The position numbers and the translations under genes are program-made. 21,470 nt of DNA from UBA927 sp964367095 (GTDB lineage: Bacteria; Patescibacteriota; Microgenomatia; UBA10105; UBA927), in assembly GCA_964367095.1 (NCBI GenBank), contig CAYIXE010000015.1, positions 1 to 21,470 of the forward strand, in the 5' to 3' direction. Below, in pieces: positions 12,094-18,838 of this stretch. The first letter of the stretch is position 1. Each line of letters begins with the position of its first letter. The notes under the pieces are model-generated. The model did no database searches and was not told the origin of the DNA. It saw nothing but the letters and a program-made list of their open reading frames with translations.

Positions 12094-13299
12094 ATGCTCT
12101 ATTTTGCAGAACTTGCTGGAAAAAAGGTGGTGACGCCGGAAGGAGTCAAGATCGGTGTCCTCGTTGATCTTCTCTTTTTAGGATCCGGTCAGCCGCTGGT
12201 CACCAAACTCGTTGTCAAAACCGGTTATGGCCGTCACATCATCCCCATTTCAAATACAAAGACCATAAACGGCACAATCATTGTCCCTCTCGAATACCAA
12301 CGCGCTGTCATGGAAGACAATGAGCTCTCCCTCAACACGCACCTTATGGATCAGCAAATCATTGATATAAAAGGAAACAAAGTGATACGGGTAAACGACG
12401 TCGCGATACAGGAAAAACCGTACTATATCATCGCCGGTGTGGACGTCGGACTCTTAGGAATTGCACGATGGATGCACATTGAACAGTTTCTCAACAAATT
12501 TATCCTTTCTCTGTTTGGTACGGCCATGACCTCTAACTTTTTACCCTGGGATGATATACAGCCCGTGGAACTCTCGCGAGGGAAAGTGGTTCTCAAACGT
12601 GAAGAGACAAAGCTCACCAGACTAGCCCCGGAAGATTTGGCCGATCATCTAGAACGGCTATCAGTCAAAAATTTATCCAAAATTCTTGATTTACTTCCCA
12701 CAGAATATGAAGCAGAAGTCATCGCCAACCTCAATCTTTCGCGCCAACACGTCTTATTTCGAAGCCTCAAGCCCTCTCGCGCGGCACGCATACTGGCAAA
12801 AGCTGACCCTGATGAAGCAGTAGACATACTTTTGACCTTATCTGCCAAACGCCGAGACGCCATCGTAAACGAACTTGATCAAGAAACAAAAGCCAATATA
12901 GACACCCTGATGCCGCTTACTAAAACAGATCTCGGGAATCTTGCTACCAATGAATTTTTCACCGCAGATCCTGAAGAAACGTGTGCAAATGTGAAAATGA
13001 GGCTTAAGAAATCCGCGGATTTCTCGGGACTTTTCTATATCTACGTCATCAATAAAAAAACAGAACTTATCGGTGTTTGTAATCTCCACGAATTACTCCT
13101 GCAGTCAAATGACATGCCGGTCTATAAATTTATGGCGCCAAATGTCGTCACTATATCATTGACTACCCCGCCGACATTGGCGTTAAAAAAGATGATAAAG
13201 TTTAAATTCTTTGCTCTGCCTATCATAAACGAAAAACGGCAGATGATGGGACTTGTGACCATAGACGATCTGGTTGAGAGCATACACCCGAATTTATGA
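12094..13299 (+). CDS. PRC-barrel / MgtE-N / CBS-pair protein, putative Mg2+ sensor subunit
   Basis: This 401-residue cytosolic protein has, in order, two PRC-barrel-like segments (about 3-75, starting FAELAGKKVVTPEGVKIG, and about 88-170), an MgtE N-terminal superhelical domain (about 177-285, with PEDLADHLERLSVKNLSKIL and AARILAKADPDEAVDILL) and two CBS domains (about 285-400, with VTISLTTPPTLALKKMIKF and MMGLVTIDDLVE). In the channel MgtE the N and CBS domains sense cytosolic Mg2+ and gate the pore. Here the MgtE membrane domain is missing and an Nramp transporter follows, its ATG overlapping this stop (ATGA, 13296-13299). I infer that this protein regulates that transporter. Confidence 0.88.
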   Translation: MLYFAELAGKKVVTPEGVKIGVLVDLLFLGSGQPLVTKLVVKTGYGRHIIPISNTKTINGTIIVPLEYQRAVMEDNELSLNTHLMDQQIIDIKGNKVIRVNDVAIQEKPYYIIAGVDVGLLGIARWMHIEQFLNKFILSLFGTAMTSNFLPWDDIQPVELSRGKVVLKREETKLTRLAPEDLADHLERLSVKNLSKILDLLPTEYEAEVIANLNLSRQHVLFRSLKPSRAARILAKADPDEAVDILLTLSAKRRDAIVNELDQETKANIDTLMPLTKTDLGNLATNEFFTADPEETCANVKMRLKKSADFSGLFYIYVINKKTELIGVCNLHELLLQSNDMPVYKFMAPNVVTISLTTPPTLALKKMIKFKFFALPIINEKRQMMGLVTIDDLVESIHPNL

Positions 13300-14540
13300 A
13301 ACGCTTTATCAAATATTGGACAAAACGAATGCTTTTTATCGCGGCTCTGATGGGACCTGGGATTATCACGGCTGTGGCTGACAATGATGCGGCGGGCATC
13401 TCGACCTATTCTCTGGCGGCTTCTAACTTTGGCTATCAAATACTCATAATTCTTATCCCTATGACGATCCTTCTTGCCGTTACTCAAGAAATCGGGGCAC
13501 GGATCGCAATTGTGGCAGAAAAAGGATTAGCAGACCTTATACGCGAGCAATTTGGGGTACGGGTCGCACTTTGGATGTATGGATTGCTCTTTTTTATAAA
13601 CCTGGTTGTCATCATTACGGATGTCAGTGGTATAAAATCTGCATTAGCACTCTTTGGGCTTAATCCGCTTATCACTCTGCCCCTAATCATTGCTGGATTA
13701 TATTTTTTTGTCGTCCGGACAAGCTATTCTACGATTGAAAAGTTTTTCTTTATCCTGATCGGATTTTATCTTACCTATATCGCCTCTGCATTTATGGCCA
13801 AACCAGACTGGGGCGTGGCAGTAACGTCGCTTTTTGTACCGACAGGTACTCTTTCTCCCGCGTTTCTCTACGTCTCTATCGCCGTTCTCGGTACGACGAT
13901 CACTGCGTGGGGGCAGTTTTTCATAAATTCGTATGTCAAAGATAAACAGCTTTCAGTCGACACCATGAAATACAACAAAATAGAAGTCTACGCCAGTGCG
14001 GTACTGACAAATGCTCTCACGTTTTTTATCATGGTGGCGGTGGCTGTGGCGATATTTCAGCAAAATATCCAAATCAGCAGTGCGGCAGATGCAGCTATGG
14101 CCATAAAACCATTTGCCGGCAACCTCGCAGGCGGGATGCTTGGCGTCGGCCTTCTTATAGCCGGAATATTGGGGTGTGTGATCGTTTCTCTCACCACGGC
14201 ATACGCTTTCTCAGAATTTTTCGGATATTCAGGGAGTTTGGACGAAGACTTTCATAAAAGTAAATTGTTTTATTCAACGCTTCTTGTGCAATTGGTTATC
14301 GCCACTCTTATCGTGATGCTTCCGCAGATTTCACTTTTTACCATATCGCTTATTGCCAACTTTATAAACGGTATTTTTCTGCCCGTGGTATTCTTTTTCC
14401 TCTACAAAATTGCCAATAATGAATCCGTGATGGGCCAGTACAAAAATAATCACTGGCAAAATTTTATGCTAGTAGGATCATCAATCCTCATCGTGATCGC
14501 AACAGGCGTGAGTGTGGTGGGAAGTGTATTGGGGTGGTGA
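13296..14540 (+). CDS. Nramp-family divalent metal (probably Mg2+) transporter
   Basis: This 414-residue integral membrane protein has about 11 hydrophobic segments. TM1 contains GPGIITAVADNDAAGISTYS, which replaces the canonical metal-binding DPGN with DNDA. TM6 has GTTITAWGQFF, lacking the methionine of the classical M-P-H motif. Both changes resemble Nramp-related magnesium transporters rather than Mn/Fe Nramps; the substrate assignment is inference. The SYS/NFGY and QEIGARIAIVAEKGLADLIR segments are typical for the family. It is translationally coupled to the MgtE-N/CBS protein, which fits a cation channel-like sensor working on a separate transporter. No terminator is seen after it. Confidence 0.9.
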   Translation: MKRFIKYWTKRMLFIAALMGPGIITAVADNDAAGISTYSLAASNFGYQILIILIPMTILLAVTQEIGARIAIVAEKGLADLIREQFGVRVALWMYGLLFFINLVVIITDVSGIKSALALFGLNPLITLPLIIAGLYFFVVRTSYSTIEKFFFILIGFYLTYIASAFMAKPDWGVAVTSLFVPTGTLSPAFLYVSIAVLGTTITAWGQFFINSYVKDKQLSVDTMKYNKIEVYASAVLTNALTFFIMVAVAVAIFQQNIQISSAADAAMAIKPFAGNLAGGMLGVGLLIAGILGCVIVSLTTAYAFSEFFGYSGSLDEDFHKSKLFYSTLLVQLVIATLIVMLPQISLFTISLIANFINGIFLPVVFFFLYKIANNESVMGQYKNNHWQNFMLVGSSILIVIATGVSVVGSVLGW

Positions 14541-14591
14541 AGGTGTGAATTTCTATTCCAGAATACTCAGGATAGGATGTTCTTTTTACGA

Positions 14592-14918
14592 TCAAGCAAA
14601 GAGCCAGTTTATATTCTTCTGTCGTTCATCTCTTACTCTCCTCGCCCTGCACTCTGTCTGACACGTCCCTTCAAAATAAAAGTCTCTTCGATTAGCCATA
14701 TCAAGACAATGACCTATGGAAGGCGACGATAAATCTGCATCAATGCAAGTAAAATGTTCTTTTTGTGCACTTCCTCCTTCTTCTTTCACTTGCGGCACAT
14801 ATACTTCCCCTCGTTGTGCTGCTAATTTTCTATTTAAAAATTCTGCTTGCTCTTCAGATAATACAACGGTCGCAGGAGAATAGTATAATTGCTTTGAAAA
14901 CGGGTGCTTCGGCGACAT
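14592..14918 (-). CDS. Hypothetical small protein
   Basis: This 109-residue protein (MSPKHPFSKQLYYSPATVVL...) has a helix LSEEQAEFLNRKLAAQRGE and three cysteines in the C-terminal half (FTCIDAD, GHCLDMAN, GTCQTECRARR, the last a CxxxC pair). It could bind metal, but no known domain is recognised. A -10-like TAAAAT (14925-14930) ends 6 bases before the ATG, matching the leaderless pattern, but a -35 is not evident. It converges with the transporter operon. Confidence 0.6.
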   Translation of the reverse strand: MSPKHPFSKQLYYSPATVVLSEEQAEFLNRKLAAQRGEVYVPQVKEEGGSAQKEHFTCIDADLSSPSIGHCLDMANRRDFYFEGTCQTECRARRVRDERQKNINWLFA

Positions 14919-14976
14919 AATAGTATTTTATATCAAAATATTTATAATACGGCTGATTACTCTGGAAAGTTGGACC

Positions 14977-15306
14977 TTACCGTACCATTTCAACAGTATC
15001 TACCAAAGAGACAAATAACTTACCTCGCCATCCAAACAATCCGTGCTTTAACGTACCTGAACATAATTCAGGATTACCTATTTTGAGTTGACAAGATGAT
15101 ACGGGAAAAATTTTTCCATCCCAACTGCTTCGTTGAGATTCTGTTGGATAAACCGCAACTGTGACGTCATTATCCACCCTACTCACGCTTAACAATCCCC
15201 AACCCGGAATAGTTGCTGGCCATCTCCTGATGCTATCCGGCTCATCAATTGACGGCACAAACTCCCTTGCCAATTCTTTTTCCCTTTTGGAAATTTTTAC
15301 TATCAT
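14977..15306 (-). CDS. Hypothetical small protein
   Basis: This 109-residue protein (MIVKISKREKELAREFVPSI...) is mostly beta-like after residue 30 (WGLLSVSRVDNDVTVAVYP), with two cysteines (SSCQLK, ELCSG). No family, signal peptide or membrane segment is recognised. A consensus leaderless promoter ends 6 bases before the ATG. It lies between another small unknown gene and argS, on the same strand as both. Confidence 0.62.
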   Translation of the reverse strand: MIVKISKREKELAREFVPSIDEPDSIRRWPATIPGWGLLSVSRVDNDVTVAVYPTESQRSSWDGKIFPVSSCQLKIGNPELCSGTLKHGLFGWRGKLFVSLVDTVEMVR

Positions 15307-15312
15307 ACATGT

Positions 15313-15342
15313 GTTATATCAAACAAGTCATCGGATTGTCAA
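15313..15342 (-). promoter_or_regulatory. Leaderless promoter for the 15306 gene
   Basis: Reading leftward, TTGACA (15337-15342), an 18-bp spacer and TATAAC (15313-15318) leave 6 bases to the ATG at 15304-15306. Confidence 0.75.
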
Positions 15343-15401
15343 GGCAATCTAAACCAATATCAATTCCACAAACAAGATAGATGTCATTTGACAGGCGCTC
15401 G

Positions 15402-17309
15402 TTACATCCTCTCAACCGTCTCAATACCCAACAAGTACAACCCATTACGAAGAACTTGCGCTGTCGCTGCGGTGAGGGCTGTGCGGTGGCCTGCATTCTC
15501 TCCCTCTCCTAATATCGTGTGCTTGGCATAAAATGCATTAAAGCTACTTGCAAGATCAAAAAGATATTTACAAAGCATGCTCGGAGCAAATGCGGCCGCT
15601 GAATCTGCAACAATTTGCGGATAAAAGTGGATGAGACGGGCAATGAGACGCTCTTCAGGATTAAGATTGATAAGACTAATGTGACTCATAAGATTTATAG
15701 GACTCATTTGGGTCTGTGACTTTTGTAAAACGCTTTTACATCGCGCGTAGGTATAGAGTAAATATGGCCCACTATCGCCGTCAAAGGAGACGGAAGTGTT
15801 TACATCAAAAGCCACATCTGACGGCAAGGAAACCCGAAGTAAACTATACTTTACCGCGGCAACAGCAGATTTTTCTGCAATTTCTTCTTTCTCTTGAGGA
15901 GAATATCTACTAGTTTCTGAAACAACCTGATCCTCCTTGCCCACCGAAGCTTTAGCGGAGGAGGGTTTAGAGTAGTTTGATTTATTTTTATCTATTAACT
16001 CGTAGATTGATACTTTAACTTCATCTAACAGGCCCTCGCCAGATAAAACTACCCCACTTCTGCTGCTCATTTTGCTTCCATCGGATTTGCGCACCATCCC
16101 ATGACCCATATGCAGGGTTTTTTCTGCTAGCTCGGGTGCCACGTCTGCAAGGGCAGCCAACAATACTTTAAAATACTCATTGATTTCGTTTCCCGTCACG
16201 ATAATGGAGAGATCATAGGGCCAATCGTCCTGTTTGGTGAGTGCTAAACCCAATTCCTTGGCTTCATAGGTCGGCAGACCCAATTTATTCATAAAAACAC
16301 GGGTATGGAGACGCTTTTTCTCACCTCTATAGATAATTGCTCCGTCGCTTTCTTCAAACACCCCATCTGACACGTGATCGCGCACCAGCTTAGCCCCACG
16401 CTGCCCCACAACACTCTCAAAATAATATCCTTGAAATTTCGTGCCTAACCTTTGGTAAATACCTTCAAAGTAATCCAAACTCCACTGGCGGGTTTTTGTA
16501 TAGAACGGATATATCGCAGGGTCTTTATCGTAAATTTTCTTGTTTAATAGACCAATTTCTTTCTTCACCTCGTCACTTTCTTCAAATGCCGCAGCACCAA
16601 CAGCATACGCCGCGCCTAAAAATTTTGCCTTTTCCGGCAATGGTTCTCTTTCTAATTTTAAGATTTGGTCATTGGGGTTTGTGATTTGCAAAAGCCCATA
16701 CATGGCTTTTGCCACATGCATCCCAACGTCGCCTTGATAGTTCACGCGGCGCACTGTATGGCCCTGACTCTCTAATAATCGACTCACCGATTCTCCTACG
16801 CTGTTGCTATAGAGATGGCCGATGTGAAACTCTTTAAATGGGTTTGGATCAGTAAATTCTACCGTGACGCGCTTGCCTTGTATGGTTTTTGCGTCAAGAC
16901 GGCTCGTACCATAGCTCTCCTTGAGTTTTAGCACTTCGGCGACACTAGCGCTAAGAACAGATTCTGTCAAAAAGATGTTTATAAACCCCGGAGAAACCAC
17001 ATCAATATGATCTATAGCCTGTAATACATCACGGTATGCTACTTTTGTTGATATCTTTTGATTATCTTTAATAGTATTTAGATCCTGCGTCTGATGGCTG
17101 AAAGCTGAAAGCTGATGACTAATCGCTTCTTTAACCTGTAGTGCAATATCCATAGGCGATTTTTTCAACTGTTTTGCTAATTTCATCGCAATATTTGTCG
17201 TGTAGTCACCATTGACTGAATTTTCTGTCATCACCACGTTGACTACGACATCTTTAATACCAAGGTCTTGAATAATTTCTTGAAATAGGTGTTGGAGTTG
17301 AATTTTCAT
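15402..17309 (-). CDS. argS: Arginyl-tRNA synthetase with two in-frame insertions
   Basis: ArgRS charges tRNA-Arg with arginine. From the ATG at 17307-17309 the protein has 635 residues: an N-terminal Add-1-like domain, the class I HIGH motif in EFHIGHLYS, the KMSKS equivalent SKMSSRSG and a DALR anticodon-binding domain (YTYARCKSVLQ onward to the end). The extra residues that an ATG at 17320-17366 would add overlap the upstream gene, so the MKIQLQHLF start, 5 bases after that gene's stop, is preferred. Two low-complexity insertions are seen: AISHQLSAFSHQTQ (about residues 64-77) in the N-terminal domain, and SKPSSAKASVGKEDQ in the catalytic/anticodon-domain linker. Both are recognisable translated repeats. 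Confidence 0.95.
   Translation of the reverse strand: MKIQLQHLFQEIIQDLGIKDVVVNVVMTENSVNGDYTTNIAMKLAKQLKKSPMDIALQVKEAISHQLSAFSHQTQDLNTIKDNQKISTKVAYRDVLQAIDHIDVVSPGFINIFLTESVLSASVAEVLKLKESYGTSRLDAKTIQGKRVTVEFTDPNPFKEFHIGHLYSNSVGESVSRLLESQGHTVRRVNYQGDVGMHVAKAMYGLLQITNPNDQILKLEREPLPEKAKFLGAAYAVGAAAFEESDEVKKEIGLLNKKIYDKDPAIYPFYTKTRQWSLDYFEGIYQRLGTKFQGYYFESVVGQRGAKLVRDHVSDGVFEESDGAIIYRGEKKRLHTRVFMNKLGLPTYEAKELGLALTKQDDWPYDLSIIVTGNEINEYFKVLLAALADVAPELAEKTLHMGHGMVRKSDGSKMSSRSGVVLSGEGLLDEVKVSIYELIDKNKSNYSKPSSAKASVGKEDQVVSETSRYSPQEKEEIAEKSAVAAVKYSLLRVSLPSDVAFDVNTSVSFDGDSGPYLLYTYARCKSVLQKSQTQMSPINLMSHISLINLNPEERLIARLIHFYPQIVADSAAAFAPSMLCKYLFDLASSFNAFYAKHTILGEGENAGHRTALTAATAQVLRNGLYLLGIETVERM
15931..15965. 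repeat. PSSAKA-type translated repeat in argS
   Basis: TCCTCC and GGAGGA bound an imperfect palindrome encoding SKPSSAKASVGKEDQ on the argS strand. This peptide type (PSSAKA...) is a familiar dispersed-repeat product in Parcubacteria-like genomes (from memory). It is in frame. Confidence 0.7.
17091..17120. repeat. Heptamer array (GCTGAAA-type) in argS
   Basis: Seven-base units CTGATG(G), GCTGAAA, GCTGAAA and GCTGATG encode SHQLSAFSHQ on the argS strand. It is a second heptamer family, different in sequence from the TTTACTA units but with the same period. Confidence 0.75.
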
Positions 17310-17314
17310 ACCGT

Positions 17315-18022
17315 TTAGGTCAATGATATTACCCTGTGATCCGTATCCAATATCATTATCGCACATTTTCCGAAAAGATGAGATTCTATACGTGTTTTTG
17401 CTTCCGAAAGAATACTCTGTAGAGAATCATCTGAAATTTCAGGAACTTTTTCAACCACCATAACCGCTCTTTTGGTCATCGAATCGATCTTTGTACGATC
17501 TGCTTCACGCCAATTCCATCGGCGACAAAGAAATCCAAGGTTGTCTTTGTATACCACTTCGCCAATTTCGCAAGCTTCTTCTTCCGTGGAACCTAATGCA
17601 ATTCCCTTCTCCGTGCCGTCAGAAAAGCATAAAATAATATCTCCGGTCACTTTATCTAGATCTTCGGCACCGGCTGGCATATGATACTTAAGTGATAAAT
17701 AATTATAGAGATTAACGAGTGGATTAATGTTGGGAAGCGGCTTACTTCCGCCACGAACGCGACGAAGCAGTGATTCTATAGAAGAACGAAAGTCATTGGG
17801 ATTACTACCAAACGCTCTGTAAATCTGCCGCCATGCTGAAATTTCTGGCAGACTGCCTAATTCAACGCCAGTCAGAATTTCTTTTTGATGTGCTTCTTCC
17901 TGCCGCAGAAGTATTATGATTTCTTCAACGTTTCTACTATTTACCATATCAGAAATAATCACCACTCCAATACGTATATTGGGAAATTTTTCAAATATTT
18001 TAGGATCAACCGAAAAATTCAT
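17315..18022 (-). CDS. Stand-alone B3/4-domain protein
   Basis: From the ATG at 18020-18022 (MNFSVDPKIFEKFPNIRIGV) the protein has 235 residues and matches the stand-alone form of the B3/4 domain of phenylalanyl-tRNA synthetase beta chains. Typical features are IRIGVVII near the start, WRQIYRAFGSNPNDFRSSIESLLRRV, then LPNINPLVNLYNYLSLKYHMPAGAEDLDKVTGDI, and WNWREADRTKI. In PheRS this domain edits mischarged tRNA; the free-standing family has no settled role. It lies 5 bases before argS. A longer start at 18091 would translate a palindrome and overlap the argG relic in another frame, so I reject it. Confidence 0.85.
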   Translation of the reverse strand: MNFSVDPKIFEKFPNIRIGVVIISDMVNSRNVEEIIILLRQEEAHQKEILTGVELGSLPEISAWRQIYRAFGSNPNDFRSSIESLLRRVRGGSKPLPNINPLVNLYNYLSLKYHMPAGAEDLDKVTGDIILCFSDGTEKGIALGSTEEEACEIGEVVYKDNLGFLCRRWNWREADRTKIDSMTKRAVMVVEKVPEISDDSLQSILSEAKTRIESHLFGKCAIMILDTDHRVISLT

Positions 18023-18034
18023 ATATTGAATATT

Positions 18035-18065
18035 TAGCTTCGCAAGGCATCCCCTTGCGAAGCTA
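18035..18065. repeat. Variant REP palindrome
   Basis: This 31-base palindrome has arms TAGCTTCGCAAGG and CCTTGCGAAGCTA. It is the same length as the RAYT-linked REP and identical at about 23 of 31 positions. At least two stem positions differ by paired changes that keep the base pair (5/27 and 9/23). It lies just upstream of the B3/4 start. Confidence 0.75.
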
Positions 18066-18071
18066 AATTTG

Positions 18072-18328
18072 TTAATGTCTTTGATTTGCAAGTTTCATCT
18101 GTAATGAGTATACCTCAATAAATCCGGCACTTACATTCACATTATATTGATAATCATTACCTGCACAAGCTGAGCCTTTCGTCGTGAATGATGCATGATG
18201 CCTGACAAAAGGTGAGATCATCGCAACAACGCGACTAATTCTTCTCTTCCTTCGTTGTCTTTTACTATAACGGCCGCTGTAGTAAAAGACAACATGTCTC
18301 TATTTCAGACAAATGCCGTCAACATTTC
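18072..18328 (-). pseudogene. 3' relic of a second argG
   Basis: On the minus strand 18072-18240 reads RVVAMISPFVRHHASFTTKG then, after a short loop, NVNVSAGFIEVYSLQMKLAN and QRH-stop. The intact ArgG upstream has VVAMTSPFAMHHASFTTSGG and NVNASAGFIEVYTLQMKLAN at its C-terminus. Similarity is high but diverged, and there is a 3-residue length difference, so this is an old or foreign copy rather than a fresh duplication. Beyond 18253 the match is interrupted by a 40-base inverted repeat; a weak continuation VDGI around 18311-18322 may extend it. The rest of the gene is gone. Confidence 0.85.
18254..18293. repeat. 40-base inverted repeat inside the argG relic
   Basis: Two 20-base arms meet at CGGCCG with 18 of 20 positions paired; the outer 14 (GTTGTCTTTTACTA / TAGTAAAAGACAAC) are perfect. 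It appears to have inserted into or truncated the argG relic. It is unlike the REPs in sequence. Confidence 0.75.
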
Positions 18329-18334
18329 AATTTT

Positions 18335-18365
18335 TAGCCTCGGAAGGCCTGGCCTTTTGAGGCTA
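18335..18365. repeat. REP palindrome, copy 4
   Basis: Exact copy of the 31-base REP at 5250 and 6065, about 12 kb from the transposase. It lies between the argF and argG relics, 4 bases past the argF relic stop. Confidence 0.92.
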
Positions 18366-18369
18366 AATA

Positions 18370-18450
18370 TTACCGACCGCCCATGGTGAGAGCCAAAATA
18401 GCTTTCTGAACGTGCAGACGGTTCTCTGCTTGATCAATAGTAAATTTCAT
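18370..18450 (-). pseudogene. 3' relic of argF (ornithine carbamoyltransferase)
   Basis: The minus strand reads KFTIDQAENRLHVQKAIL then ALTMGGR-stop. The D-Q-A-E-N-R-x-H-x-Q-K-A stretch is the conserved C-terminal helix of ornithine carbamoyltransferases. Only about 26 codons are left; an in-frame TAG lies shortly upstream (18472-18474). Located beside argG and argH, it indicates a former argF in this cluster. Confidence 0.75.
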
Positions 18451-18492
18451 ATATGTTTGCTTCATTATAAACTATTTTGTATTGCCGGACAG

Positions 18493-18510
18493 GGAGGCTC
18501 TAGAACCTCC
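18493..18510. repeat. Hairpin downstream of the 18539 gene
   Basis: GGAGG and CCTCC flank TCTAGA, giving an 18-base near-perfect dyad 29 bases beyond the stop of the upstream gene. It may end the argHG transcript, but no U-tract follows. Confidence 0.45.
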
Positions 18511-18538
18511 ATAACACGGCTTATCTAAAGTCCACCAC

Positions 18539-18838
18539 CTATTTCTTCCCTAGAATATATTTTAATGCGATCCCAACAAGGGTCTTGTCTTGCGACGGCG
18601 GTGTTGAAAAAGCAAATTTATCCTTAAATTTGCCTGCCTTTTCTAATTTTAGATATCCTACATGAGTTTTATCATACGGCCAACCTACGTTAACAGCATG
18701 TAATAATATATCTAAATCGCTTACATCACTCATAGCTGCTTGCTTTTTCAACTTTTTTACTTTTTTCTCAATTGCTTCCTTGCTCATAATCCCGTGCATT
18801 GAACCCTCCATATCTCCTTCATTATGCTCAGGTGACAT
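18539..18838 (-). CDS. Hypothetical small protein coupled to argG
   Basis: From the ATG at 18836-18838 the protein has 99 residues: an acidic Met/Gly/Glu-rich start (MSPEHNEGDMEGSMHGIM), a lysine-rich helix (EAIEKKVKKLKKQAAM) and a C-terminal domain (SDLDILLHAVNVGWPYDKTH). No family is recognised. A full-length Shine-Dalgarno, GGAGGTGAT, lies just upstream, inside the last codons of argG, and the start overlaps the argG stop by 11 bases. That fixes the start and argues for co-expression with argG. Whether it has a role in arginine metabolism is unknown. Confidence 0.72.
   Translation of the reverse strand: MSPEHNEGDMEGSMHGIMSKEAIEKKVKKLKKQAAMSDVSDLDILLHAVNVGWPYDKTHVGYLKLEKAGKFKDKFAFSTPPSQDKTLVGIALKYILGKK

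Noticed and set aside
18023..18091. N-terminal extension of the B3/4 protein (MQIKDINKFSFARG)
   Set aside because: It would translate the variant REP and overlap the argG relic. The family normally starts at the equivalent of MNFSVDPKIF.
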